A stretch of 26,457 nt of DNA from CAZIXN01 sp039180415. GTDB taxonomy: Bacteria > Planctomycetota > Phycisphaerae > Phycisphaerales > Phycisphaeraceae. This document shows positions 1 to 8,146 of this stretch, piece after piece. The position numbers and the translations under genes are program-made. Position 1 is the stretch's first letter. Each line of letters starts with the position of its first letter. The notes below the pieces were generated by a model. The model ran no database searches, was not told the origin of the DNA, and worked only from the letters and a program-made list of their open reading frames with translations. The DNA lies in NCBI GenBank assembly GCA_039180415.1, contig JBCDDH010000049.1, positions 1 through 26,457 on the forward strand, in the 5' to 3' direction.

Positions 1-2
1 CC

Positions 3-680
3 CGCGACCGCAACCTCTGGCACATCTCCCACGAAGGCGCCGAGATCGAACACCCCGATCAAGAGCCCAACTGGAAGAACTGCCTCGTGATGTCGGTCCC
101 CGTCGAAAAAGCCCCCGCCAGGGCCGAAGAAGTCACCGTCGAGTTCAACAAGGGCAACCCCGTCGCGGTCAACGGCCAAAAGATGGCGGGCCACGACCTG
201 ATCGCCCATCTCAACGAGCTCGGCGGCAAACACGCCGTCGGCACCACCGTCCTCGTCGAGAACCGCCTCGTCGGCATGAAGTCCCGCGGCGTCTACGAGA
301 CCCCCGGCGGCACCATCCTCTACGAAGCCCATAAAGCCCTCGAACAACTCACCCTCGAACGCGACCTCTACCACGAGAAGCTCCGGTTGGCCACCCGCTA
401 CGCAGAGTTGACGTACAACGGGCAATGGTTCCACCCCTTGAGAGAAGCGTTACAAGCTTTCATGGACGAAGCGAGCCGGCCCGTGTCGGGCCGGGTCACC
501 GTGAAGCTCTACAAAGGCAACGCCTTGGCCATCCGCGCCGACGCCCCCCAATCCCTTTACGACGAAAACCTCGCCAGCTTCGCCATGGACGGCTACGACA
601 TCACCGCCGCCCGCGGCTTCATCGACCTGTTTGGCCTGCCCATGCAAGTCCGCGGGTTGAAGCAAAAGCCCCGGCTGTAA
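3..680 (+). CDS. argG: Argininosuccinate synthase, C-terminal part (5' end outside window)
   Basis: This is the C-terminal 225 residues of argininosuccinate synthase, which joins citrulline and aspartate with ATP in the penultimate step of arginine synthesis in the cytoplasm. The reading frame is open from the window edge, so the N-terminal ATP-binding domain lies outside. Visible family features are the early NLWHISHEG segment, the ENRLVGMKSRGVYETPGG stretch of the synthetase/multimerisation domain, and the GQWFHPLREALQAF region followed by GRVTVKLYKGN near the end. It ends at a TAA at 678-680. The reading frame runs without interruption. A small hairpin (716-730, stem GCGTCG/CGACGC) follows, but it has no T run and I do not call it a terminator. 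The next gene is on the opposite strand and convergent. Confidence 0.97.
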   Translation, partial: RDRNLWHISHEGAEIEHPDQEPNWKNCLVMSVPVEKAPARAEEVTVEFNKGNPVAVNGQKMAGHDLIAHLNELGGKHAVGTTVLVENRLVGMKSRGVYETPGGTILYEAHKALEQLTLERDLYHEKLRLATRYAELTYNGQWFHPLREALQAFMDEASRPVSGRVTVKLYKGNALAIRADAPQSLYDENLASFAMDGYDITAARGFIDLFGLPMQVRGLKQKPRL

Positions 681-767
681 CCGCCAACAGCCAAGCGAAA
701 ATACGCGTGTTTAGTGCGTCGTGCCGACGCAAAAGGGGCCGATCGCCCGGCTATTGACCTGCACATA

Positions 768-3080
768 TCACCACTTGATACCGATACGGGCCGAGCCGTC
801 TGTCGGTTGCGTCAATCGAACCGTCAGGCGCTCTCGTTCGGCGTCGTGTTCCCACTCTGCTTCCAGCTTGCCCCCACTTCCAGCAACATCAACCACGGCC
901 GGTGGGTTGGGTTGCCCGTGAATCTCGAATACGTAGTCACGCGACGCCGGCCGCGTACGGAAGTCGCCCACCATCTCACCCCGACGTAGACGTAAATCGT
1001 TTCCGTCCACTCGACACTCCAGCCGCGTTATGGCGTAGGCACCTTGCCGGTAAGCGAGCGACTCGCCGTCGTCCTCGTACACCTCGACGACCCCGACCCG
1101 ATCAGTGTCCGGGTACACGGCAAACACAAGCTTCTCGGGCGGATCGGCGGAGAGCCGCAACGCTGGCGGCTGCATCGGCAAGATCGCCCCGGACCGCACG
1201 AACAGCGGCAGCGTTTCAATGTCGGTCACGTCGTACTTGATGCGTTGTCCGCCTTTGTATCGTTCGTCGCTCCAGTAATCGATCCAGTCGGTTCCTGCGG
1301 GAAGGTAGATCCCCTGCGTCTTGAAGCGCGTGTCGATGACCGGCGCGACCAGGATCTCGGGCCCGAACATGTACTGGTGCGGGAACTGGTCCGCGTTGCA
1401 CTTCGGGTCGTCGGGAAACGCGAGGAGCATCGGGCGGAGGATCGGCATCCCCGTGGCGTAGTTCTCGTGGGCCGCCGTGTAGAGGTACGGGATCAGTTGG
1501 TATCGAAGCGCGCGGTGTTTACGGATGCTACGGATCAGCGTTTCGATGTCCTCAGGCGTTTCCGTGTCGTAGCGTGGCCGGCGGTCGAGCTCGGCGAATG
1601 CGTTGTCTTCCTGAAACGCGAAGTTCTCCGCAAGAAACGCGTCGTTGGCGCGCCAAGGCTTCTGGTTGTGGGTCCGAGAAACCGCAAGAAAATCGTTGAA
1701 CTGATTCCAACGGGCCTGGAGCTTCCAGTCGTTGCACTTCACGTCCGTCGCCAAATAGCTGATGCCCTTCATCGGCCCCTGGCTGTTCGTCACGGCCTCG
1801 ACCTTGAACGTGAACTCCCACCACGTTGACTCTTCGTCGCCGGTCCAACGGAACGGCGTCCGGCGGGCACCGACGATGTTCCGCGTCGGCACCGGGTGCT
1901 TTTCGTGTCGCCACCCGCAGTTCTCGTACACGTCGTAGTTCCCGAGGAAAACCGGTCGAAGCCCCGTGCGATCGACCAGCCCCTCGTAAATGAAGTGGTC
2001 GGTGACGTCGCTCTGACGCGTGTCCTGCCAAGTACCCGCGACGCCCTCCGCCAAGCGGGTCTCGATCGCGCCCCACCATTCATCCCAATCAAACGTATGC
2101 GCGGTCCACCCCGCCTTGGTTCGCCCCGGATACCGCGGCGCGTTGTGGTGGATCAACATCGTGTCGATGTCGAGCGAACGCAGCTTCGTGAGGAACGCCT
2201 CGGGCTCCAGCGGCGTGCGGTACGACGGCGACCATTCCATCTTGCTGCCCCAAGGGATGCCCTTGCCGCCGACACAGCCGTCGCCCCACTCGAAATCGAT
2301 GATGACCGTGTCGAGCGGGATCTCCAGCTCGTCGAACTTCTCCACCACGTCGAGCAGCTTCGCCTGCGTCCCCTCGCAAGCCAGGTGCTGGGTCTGGTGG
2401 AACCCGTACGACTTGCGACGCAACATCGGCTCGGGCCCGACCAGTTCGTTGTATTGGCGAAACAGCGACGCGTAATCCGGGCCGTAGACGAAGTATTGAT
2501 CCATCAACGCGTCGTCTTCGAGGCGCGTGCTGTATCGCCGCGTGCCGGGGTGGTAGAACCGATGGGCAAAGCGGCTGTCCTCGTTCTCCTCCATCAGGTG
2601 TGACGCCGCGTCGAACACGGTGTACCCGTCCCGCACCATGCCGTAGGCCGGCCCGTCCGACGGATACAACTGCTCGCCGCCCGCCGCGTCCCAGACCAAC
2701 CAATCCCCCGTCGCCTTGAACACGCGGACCTGCAGCGCGTCCGTGGTGACATAGACGAAGACGTCATCTTCACTACGCGTGAACGACACCGCTTTCCAGG
2801 ACTCGTACCGACCGACCGCAAATGGGATCTCGTACTTCAGCGGAAACGCCTCGCCCGGCAACGCGGACGACCGCACCCGAAACATGGTCGGCGTGAACAG
2901 GTCCACGCGCCGCCCCGGCCCCACGTCGACCCGCGTGCAGTACCCAGCTAACCGGTCGCGTGCCGCTTCGGACAGGCCCTCAGGCGCTCGGGCCGGATCG
3001 TCCGAGACGCGGCCCTGCGCCGTTGCCTGCATCGTGATCAAACCCAAAAACAACAGAACGAGTGACGGCCAGTTCGCCAT
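768..3080 (-). CDS. Secreted glycoside hydrolase family 31 (alpha-glucosidase/alpha-xylosidase type)
   Basis: A 770-residue GH31 enzyme, a retaining alpha-glycosidase. Residues 1-22 look like a signal peptide (hydrophobic core SLVLLFLGLI, cleavage near ATA-QG), so it probably acts outside the cytoplasm. The frame stays open upstream to 3356, but the ATG at 3080 is preferred because it starts the signal peptide and follows an AAGGG motif. The N-terminal beta-sandwich spans about 55-220, with the catalytic barrel after it. The predicted nucleophile is D353 in the sequence WQDTRQSD and the predicted acid/base is D415 in RWTGD. GISYLATDV (439-447), HNQKPWR (471-477) and YLYTAAHENYATGMPILRP (532-550) match conserved GH31 blocks, and a beta-sandwich tail closes the protein. 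The usual W-x-D-M-N-E nucleophile motif is altered, so the exact substrate cannot be assigned. No transporter or regulator gene is adjacent. Confidence 0.9.
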   Translation of the reverse strand: MANWPSLVLLFLGLITMQATAQGRVSDDPARAPEGLSEAARDRLAGYCTRVDVGPGRRVDLFTPTMFRVRSSALPGEAFPLKYEIPFAVGRYESWKAVSFTRSEDDVFVYVTTDALQVRVFKATGDWLVWDAAGGEQLYPSDGPAYGMVRDGYTVFDAASHLMEENEDSRFAHRFYHPGTRRYSTRLEDDALMDQYFVYGPDYASLFRQYNELVGPEPMLRRKSYGFHQTQHLACEGTQAKLLDVVEKFDELEIPLDTVIIDFEWGDGCVGGKGIPWGSKMEWSPSYRTPLEPEAFLTKLRSLDIDTMLIHHNAPRYPGRTKAGWTAHTFDWDEWWGAIETRLAEGVAGTWQDTRQSDVTDHFIYEGLVDRTGLRPVFLGNYDVYENCGWRHEKHPVPTRNIVGARRTPFRWTGDEESTWWEFTFKVEAVTNSQGPMKGISYLATDVKCNDWKLQARWNQFNDFLAVSRTHNQKPWRANDAFLAENFAFQEDNAFAELDRRPRYDTETPEDIETLIRSIRKHRALRYQLIPYLYTAAHENYATGMPILRPMLLAFPDDPKCNADQFPHQYMFGPEILVAPVIDTRFKTQGIYLPAGTDWIDYWSDERYKGGQRIKYDVTDIETLPLFVRSGAILPMQPPALRLSADPPEKLVFAVYPDTDRVGVVEVYEDDGESLAYRQGAYAITRLECRVDGNDLRLRRGEMVGDFRTRPASRDYVFEIHGQPNPPAVVDVAGSGGKLEAEWEHDAERERLTVRLTQPTDGSARIGIKW

Positions 3081-3116
3081 GCGGTGGAACCCTTCCCGAT
3101 TACGAGCGCCGATGAA

Positions 3117-3133
3117 TCGGCCGCAACGGCCGA
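3117..3133 (-). promoter_or_regulatory. Perfect inverted repeat in the GH31 leader
   Basis: The 17-base sequence TCGGCCGCAACGGCCGA is a perfect 7-bp inverted repeat around a 3-base loop. It ends 37 bases upstream of the GH31 start codon. It could be a leader hairpin or an operator; sequence alone does not decide. Confidence 0.3.
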
Positions 3134-3353
3134 ACGTTGACAGAGTCTTGAGGATGAAACAAACAACGTGCTGCCGAGTAGCATAATCGTAAGCCCCCCA
3201 CCGCACGTAACGAGGCCAAGCCGCGAACGCCACACCCGTCTCGGTGAACGGCGAGGTTGCGCGCTCGGGCGCGGCGTCTGACCTACGGCCATCCCGCGGC
3301 ACCCCCACGCAACCCGCCGGAACGACTCGAATGAACAGTGTCGCCGGGTGCCC

Positions 3354-3397
3354 CACACTTCACGGACCACCGTGACGTGTGCGGCCTGACGTCACGG
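3354..3397. repeat. Three-segment inverted repeat with mutually exclusive stems
   Basis: Segment A (3354-3365, CACACTTCACGG) pairs with segment B (3370-3381, CCGTGACGTGTG) over 12 bp with one mismatch and a 4-base loop. The first nine bases of B can instead pair perfectly with segment C (3389-3397, ACGTCACGG). The element lies between the 3' end of the reductase gene and the GH31 gene, both on the minus strand. It could stop transcription from the first or form part of the upstream region of the second. There is no obvious T run, so a plain intrinsic terminator is not supported. Confidence 0.4.
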
Positions 3398-3457
3398 CAC
3401 ACATCGCCGCGGGCGGCGAGGTGTGGCACTCCGGCGTTTCAGCGGGACGGTACAGAT

Positions 3458-4051
3458 TTACCCCGCGTCCCGGCCGGGCGAGCGGTAGATGTGCATCAGC
3501 GCTCCGCTGGGGCCGGGCTCGGCCTCGACGAGCGTCAACGTGGATCGATCGATGTTCTCGCCGAAGAGGCGTTTCCCGCTTCCAACGATCACCGGAAACG
3601 TCCAGAGCCGGTACTCGTCGACCAGGTGGTTGGCGATCAGCGTCTGGGCCAGTTGCCAACTGCCGTGGACTTGCAGCAGTGGCCCATCGGCGGCCTTCAA
3701 CTTGGTGATCTCGTCGACGACGTTGCCTTCGATGCGCTGCGAGTTTGCCCACGTGAGTCCGTCGCTTGACGTGACCACGTGCTTCGTGGCGGCGTTGAGC
3801 TTCCGGGCGACCGGGTTGTCTTCGGGGGCGTTCGGAAAGTTCGATGCAAAGAGGTCATACGTGGTTCGGCCCAGCACCAGGTCGTACGGCTCGTTCATCG
3901 CGACACGCATCACCTGCGGCATCACGTCGTCCCAACACGGCCGCGCCCATCCGCCGTGCCCAAAACCGCCGGACAAGTCTTCTTCGGGGACACTAGGCGC
4001 TTGCATCACGCCGTCGAGCGTCAAGAACGTTAAGAGGGCCAGTTCTCTCAT
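3458..4051 (-). CDS. Dihydrofolate reductase-like (RibD C-terminal domain) family protein
   Basis: A 197-residue single-domain protein of the RibD_C/DHFR-like fold, a family of mostly uncharacterised NAD(P)H-dependent reductases. Recognisable family segments are the N-terminal LALLTFLTLDGVMQAP strand, LVLGRTTYDLF, the region LLQVHGSWQLAQTLIANHLVDEYRLW (about residues 125-150) and the glycine-rich FPVIVGSGKRLF. The start was set at the ATG at 4051 because GGAG (4058-4061) sits 6 bases upstream and the homologous part begins there. The frame extends further up to 4294 without meaningful sequence. It is not a bona fide FolA, which has a different core, nor full RibD, which would carry a deaminase domain. 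The physiological substrate is unknown, and the neighbours give no clue. Confidence 0.88.
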   Translation of the reverse strand: MRELALLTFLTLDGVMQAPSVPEEDLSGGFGHGGWARPCWDDVMPQVMRVAMNEPYDLVLGRTTYDLFASNFPNAPEDNPVARKLNAATKHVVTSSDGLTWANSQRIEGNVVDEITKLKAADGPLLQVHGSWQLAQTLIANHLVDEYRLWTFPVIVGSGKRLFGENIDRSTLTLVEAEPGPSGALMHIYRSPGRDAG

Positions 4052-4179
4052 CGATCGCTCCGGGTCGGTGATGAATGAACGGATCATGCTGCGCGATTGA
4101 GTTGCCCGCCGCGGGCAAAGTGAATGGCCATAAGCAGAATAGCTGAGCTCATCGGTGTCGCCCGGTCGCTTGGGCGAGA

Positions 4180-4944
4180 TCAAGCGAGTGACGAATTTGA
4201 ACCGGTTGGCGGCGTCGTTACGGCCAACGGTGATGCCCGCACCAGCCTCTTGCGCCAAAATCCAAACCCGACCAGGACGGCAAAGCTCAGCCAAGGCAAG
4301 ACGATCAGCAAGACGACGAACGGGTGGACACGAATCGAGCGGTCGGCCCGGCTAAGCAGAATGGCGGTGGTCGGCGGGACGGGATCGAGGGTGGCCACGT
4401 CCTCGATCGTGAAGCGGTTCGGGTCGGGCATTCGGTACTGGCCTTGCTCGGGGTTCGGATCGGCGACCAGTTGACCGAGCGTCCCATCGTCCTGGGCGAC
4501 CACGATCTCGGCAAGGTTGGTGTCGTCCCAGTCGTAGAGGATTTCGAGCGTCTGGCCGGGTGAGAGCGGGAAGTCGCCGCGCGGCGCGGGAACGAAACCG
4601 CCCCGCCGCTCACGGAAGACGGGGAGTAGCACGCGTTCGCCTTCGGGGCCGACGGCTCCGATCGGTGTCACCCGAAGCGGCCGATCGGTGTCGTTCGTGA
4701 CTTGGATCGGCGTAATGAACGCGGCGAGCATCGGATTCCACGGAATGGTTAGCCAACCGATCAGCAGAATCGCACTTAAAGCCAGTGGCACAAGGTGCAC
4801 GGCGAGCAGAACTCGAAACAGAAGCTGGAGATTGATGGGGGGGGCGTGGCAAGCGTGCGGTTCCCGGGATTGGCCTAACGTGTGCACTATGCCAGACACC
4901 TCCGTACCCACCAAAACCCGCCGCTTCATCGACCCCACGCTCAA
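4180..4944 (-). CDS. Hypothetical two-helix membrane protein
   Basis: I do not recognise this family. The frame encodes up to 254 residues with a hydrophobic helix at about 42-66 (LLFRVLLAVHLVPLALSAILLIGWL) and a second at about 207-230. Between them lies a roughly 140-residue soluble domain, predicted to be extracytoplasmic and beta-rich, with motifs such as VTNDTDRPLRVTPIGAVGPEGERVLLPV and a proline-rich DPNPEQGQYRMPDP stretch. The first helix is followed by a short segment and then ITPIQVTNDT, as in proteins that hold a beta-sandwich outside the membrane. The start is uncertain: ATG codons at 4944 and 4929 would overlap the divergent oligopeptidase gene by about 40-55 bp, while a GTG at 4887 would not. 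None has a strong ribosome-binding site. The C-terminal tail after helix 2 is short and basic (WRKRLVR). Confidence 0.65.
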   Translation of the reverse strand: MSVGSMKRRVLVGTEVSGIVHTLGQSREPHACHAPPINLQLLFRVLLAVHLVPLALSAILLIGWLTIPWNPMLAAFITPIQVTNDTDRPLRVTPIGAVGPEGERVLLPVFRERRGGFVPAPRGDFPLSPGQTLEILYDWDDTNLAEIVVAQDDGTLGQLVADPNPEQGQYRMPDPNRFTIEDVATLDPVPPTTAILLSRADRSIRVHPFVVLLIVLPWLSFAVLVGFGFWRKRLVRASPLAVTTPPTGSNSSLA

Positions 4945-6625
4945 CCCGGCGGACCTCGACCAACTCTTGCCGCATTACGAGCGGTTGCTCGAGCGTGAAT
5001 TGCCCGACGCGGCGGCGTTGGAAGCATGGCTGCTCGATTACTCGGAGCTTTCGGCCGTGGTCGGCGAGCGCGGGGCGCGGACACGGATCGAGCAGGCGTG
5101 TCACACCGACGACGAGGAGGTCGAGAAACGTTTTCTGCATTGGGTGGAGAAGGTTGCGCCGGCGATCCAGCCGTACGGCGACAAGCTCAGCCGGCAGTAT
5201 CTGGAAGCCCCGGGCCGGGAGGCGTTCGAGGCGTCCGATCCGAAATATGCGCTAATGGGCAAGTCGTGGGCGACGGGCGTGGAGATTTTCCGGGAGGCGA
5301 ATATCCCGCTCTTCACGGAAGTGACGAAGCTCAACGCGGCGTACGACAAGCTCAACGGGGCGATGCTGATCGACTACGACGGCAAAGAGCAGACGCTCCA
5401 ACAGCTCGGCCGGTACCAGGAGGAGACGGATCGTTCGGTGCGCGAGGAAACCTGGAAACTCTCGACGAACCGTCGCCTGGACGACCGCACGGAGATCGAT
5501 CGGCTGTTCGACGAGATGCTCGTCAAGCGGGCGGAGATCGCGAGCAACGCGGGGCTGGACCACTACCGGTCGTACACGTGGAAGATGATGGAGCGGTTCG
5601 ATTACACGCCGGACGATTGTTTGGCGTTCGACGACGCGATCGAGGCGGTGTGTATACCGCGGGTCGAGAAGCTGGACGAGCAGCGGCGCGAATCGCTGGG
5701 CGTGGACACGCTTCGGCCGTGGGACGGCGCGGTGGATGTGGCGGGGCGCGGGCCGCTGCGGCCGTTCGACGCGGACGACCCGATGTCGTTAGTCAGGGGC
5801 GGTCTGGAGATCTTCGAGAAGGTGCACCCGATGTTGTCCGAGCAGTTCGGCAAGCTCGAGAACGGGCGGAACCTGGACCTGGAGAGTCGCAAGGGCAAGC
5901 GGGCCGGGGGGTTTCAGTCGTCGCTGGCGGACTCGCGGGAGCCGTTCATTTTCATGAACGCGGCGGGCGTGCAGCGGGACGTGGACACGCTGCTTCACGA
6001 GGGCGGGCACGCGTTCCACTACCAGTGGGCGTCTTCGAAAGAGCCGCTGACGTTCCTGCACCACGCGCCGCTGGAGTTCTGTGAAGTGGCTTCGATGGGA
6101 ATGGAGTTGTTGGCCTGCGACCACTACGGCGTGTTCTATGAAAACCAAGAACAGGCCGCCCGCGCGAAGCGTAAGCAGCTCGAAGGCATCGTCCGCTTCT
6201 TCCCGTGGATGGCGACGATCGATTCGTTCCAGCACTGGATTTACACCCATCCGAGCCACACCGCCGAGCAGCGCACGCAAGCGTGGCTCGACACGATGCA
6301 GCGCTTCGGCTCGCCTATCGTGGACTACACGGGCCACGAAGACGCGAAGGCCGCCCGCTGGCACGCGCAGCTGCACATCTTCCATTACCCGTTCTACTAC
6401 GTGGAGTACGGCATCGCGCAGCTCGGGGCGTTGCAGCTGTGGCAGAATTATTCGAAAGACCCCGATGCGACGCTCAAGCAATACCGCGAGGCGCTCGCGC
6501 TTGGGGGGACGCGTTCGCTGCCCGAATTGTTTGATGCGTGCGGGTTGAAGTTCGACTTCACGCGGAGCACGCTGGAGCCGTTGATCGACGCGGTGATGGA
6601 AGAGCTCGACGCGTTGCCGGCGTGA
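4889..6625 (+). CDS. pepF: M3 family oligoendopeptidase F
   Basis: A 578-residue zinc metallopeptidase of family M3 that hydrolyses oligopeptides in the cytoplasm. The zinc site is HEGGH at residues 370-374 (H370 and H374 as ligands, E371 as general base), preceded by a hydrophobic DTLL as is typical. A third ligand, E399, sits in EFCEVASMGMELL. The C-terminal block WHAQLHIFHYPFYYVEYGIAQLGALQLW is characteristic of PepF, with the His/Tyr residues that bind substrate. The ATG at 4889 is the first in frame that gives a normal M3 N-terminus; upstream codons back to 4688 are not family-like. The ribosome-binding site is weak. The gene is divergent from the membrane-protein gene (5' ends abut or overlap) and convergent with thrC. 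Length is close to the family norm of about 570-600. Confidence 0.95.
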   Translation: MPDTSVPTKTRRFIDPTLNPADLDQLLPHYERLLERELPDAAALEAWLLDYSELSAVVGERGARTRIEQACHTDDEEVEKRFLHWVEKVAPAIQPYGDKLSRQYLEAPGREAFEASDPKYALMGKSWATGVEIFREANIPLFTEVTKLNAAYDKLNGAMLIDYDGKEQTLQQLGRYQEETDRSVREETWKLSTNRRLDDRTEIDRLFDEMLVKRAEIASNAGLDHYRSYTWKMMERFDYTPDDCLAFDDAIEAVCIPRVEKLDEQRRESLGVDTLRPWDGAVDVAGRGPLRPFDADDPMSLVRGGLEIFEKVHPMLSEQFGKLENGRNLDLESRKGKRAGGFQSSLADSREPFIFMNAAGVQRDVDTLLHEGGHAFHYQWASSKEPLTFLHHAPLEFCEVASMGMELLACDHYGVFYENQEQAARAKRKQLEGIVRFFPWMATIDSFQHWIYTHPSHTAEQRTQAWLDTMQRFGSPIVDYTGHEDAKAARWHAQLHIFHYPFYYVEYGIAQLGALQLWQNYSKDPDATLKQYREALALGGTRSLPELFDACGLKFDFTRSTLEPLIDAVMEELDALPA

Positions 6626-6683
6626 ATCACGGCGTTCGTTAGCCGCAACAAGAGGTTGAGACCGTTCGAATTTCGTCGGGTAT

Positions 6684-6708
6684 GCCGCACAGCCCGTCGG
6701 GCTGCGGC
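6684..6708. terminator. Hairpin between convergent pepF and thrC
   Basis: GCCG-CA-CAGCCCG and its complement CGGGCTG-CGGC form a strong GC hairpin that reaches the last base of the thrC stop codon. It lies in the 82-bp convergent gap. There is no proper T run on either side, so a bidirectional terminator role is only plausible. Confidence 0.3.
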
Positions 6709-8132
6709 TACCTCGGGTTTGACGCAACCGCGGCCCGCCCTTCGATCATCGCTTCGACGGCCGCGAGATCGTCGGCGACCTCGTCGTAGCGTTCTTCGCG
6801 CTCGTACAGGTCGGCCAGGAAATCCGGCAGGGGCGGGCGGACGCCGGTGGCGGCTTCGACGGCGTCGGGGAACTTGGCGGGGTGGGCGGTGGCGAGGACC
6901 ACCATGGGCGTGGCGCGGTCGCCGGTCTTGAGCATCTCCTGCTCGGCGGCATGGACGCCGACCGCGGTGTGCGGGTCGAGCAGGTAGCTGGTGCGTTCGT
7001 AGACCGTCTTCATCGTCGCGTGGACTTCGGGTTCGGTCGCTCGATACGCGCTGAAGTGTTCGGCGAGCTTGGCGACGGCGTCGGCATCGAGCTTAAATGT
7101 GCGGTCGCTCTTGAGCTTGGCCATGAGTTCGGCGACGCGCAGCGCGTCTTGATCCAGCACGTCGTAGAGCAGCCGCTCGAAGTTCGAGCTGACCTGAATG
7201 TCCATGGACGGCGAGGTCGTAGCGTGGACGTCTCCCAGCGTGTGGTCTCCGGTGTTGAAGACGCGGGTGAGGATGTCGTTGGAATTGGATGCCACGATGA
7301 GGCGGCCGATGGGCAGCCCCATTTTGTGGGCGATGTAGCCGGCGTAGATATCGCCGAAGTTGCCGGTGGGTACGCTGAATTTTGGCGCGGGTCCACCAGA
7401 CAGCGCGCCGAGCTGCGCGGCGGCGGCGACGTAGTACCCCGCCTGCGGCATCACGCGGGCCCAGTTGATCGAATTGACGCCGGAGAGGTGCAGGCGGTCG
7501 CGGAACGGGCCGTCGTTGAACATCGCTTTGACGAGGGCCTGGCAGTCGTCGAACGTGCCGTGGACCGCGAGGTTGTGCACGTTGTCGGCGTGCACGGTGG
7601 TCATCTGCTTGCGCTGGACGTCGCTGGTCCGCCCCTTGGGGTGCAGGATGAAGATGTCGGCCCGGTCGCGGCCGGCGATGGCTTCGATGGCGGCACCGCC
7701 GGTGTCGCCGGAGGTCGCGCCGACGATGGTGAGGCGTTCGTCGCGTTTCGCTAGGACGTGATCGAACAGGCCGCCTAGCACCTGCATGGCGACGTCCTTG
7801 AAAGCGAGCGTCGGGCCGTGGAAGAGTTCCATCACCCACAGGCTCGGGGCGATTTGCACGAGCGGTGCGACGGCCTGGTGGCGGAACTTCGAGTAGGCCT
7901 CGCAGACGATGCGCTCGAAGGCGTCGCGCTCGATCGCGTCTTGCACGAACGGCCACATCACCCGCACGGCGAGGTCCGCGTAATGTCGGCCCCGCAGGTC
8001 CGACCATTCGTCTGGGCTGAGCGTGGGCCACGCCGACGGCACGTATAGCCCGCCGTCGCGTGCGAGGCCTTCCAGCAACGCGTCTTCGAATCCGAGTTGA
8101 GGGGCCTGGCCGCGGGTGCTGAGGTACTTCAC
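6708..8132 (-). CDS. thrC: Threonine synthase
   Basis: A 474-residue PLP-dependent threonine synthase, which converts O-phosphohomoserine to threonine. It is the long form with its own N-terminal domain (KYLSTRGQAPQLGFEDALLEGLARDGGLYVP). The cofactor lysine is K112 in HGPTLAFKDVAMQ. GATSGDTGGAAIEA is the phosphate-binding loop, and VPTGNFGDIYAGYIAHKMGLP and ASNSNDIL are family blocks. The start is a GTG at 8132, chosen because the conserved N-terminus begins there and GGAG (8140-8143) lies 7 bases upstream. An upstream extension to 8267 would lie wholly across the rsfS 3' end. Only 14 bp separate it from rsfS, so the two are almost certainly cotranscribed. No other thr gene is in the window. 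Confidence 0.96.
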   Translation of the reverse strand: MKYLSTRGQAPQLGFEDALLEGLARDGGLYVPSAWPTLSPDEWSDLRGRHYADLAVRVMWPFVQDAIERDAFERIVCEAYSKFRHQAVAPLVQIAPSLWVMELFHGPTLAFKDVAMQVLGGLFDHVLAKRDERLTIVGATSGDTGGAAIEAIAGRDRADIFILHPKGRTSDVQRKQMTTVHADNVHNLAVHGTFDDCQALVKAMFNDGPFRDRLHLSGVNSINWARVMPQAGYYVAAAAQLGALSGGPAPKFSVPTGNFGDIYAGYIAHKMGLPIGRLIVASNSNDILTRVFNTGDHTLGDVHATTSPSMDIQVSSNFERLLYDVLDQDALRVAELMAKLKSDRTFKLDADAVAKLAEHFSAYRATEPEVHATMKTVYERTSYLLDPHTAVGVHAAEQEMLKTGDRATPMVVLATAHPAKFPDAVEAATGVRPPLPDFLADLYEREERYDEVADDLAAVEAMIEGRAAVASNPR

Positions 8133-8146
8133 CGGTCGTCTCCGAA

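Larger units (their letters stand above)
3081..3457. other. Non-coding stretch upstream of the GH31 gene
   Basis: I see no credible gene in these 377 bases. The frame that continues the GH31 gene upstream has no family similarity and is rich in Arg and Cys, as expected for an untranslated GC-rich leader. The stretch holds two inverted-repeat structures, listed separately, and should contain the GH31 promoter. No convincing -35/-10 pair stands out. Confidence 0.6.

Noticed and set aside
716..730. A small hairpin after argG as a terminator
   Set aside because: The stem is only 6 bp and no T run follows on the plus strand. The adjacent A run is on the wrong side for a minus-strand terminator.
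3081..3356. A 92-residue N-terminal extension of the GH31 protein
   Set aside because: The ATG at 3080 begins a good signal peptide and has a ribosome-binding site. The extension would bury that signal and has no family similarity.
6661..6710. A GTTCGAATT element that resembles a tRNA T-loop
   Set aside because: No acceptor, D or anticodon stem can be built around it in the 82-bp gap between pepF and thrC.
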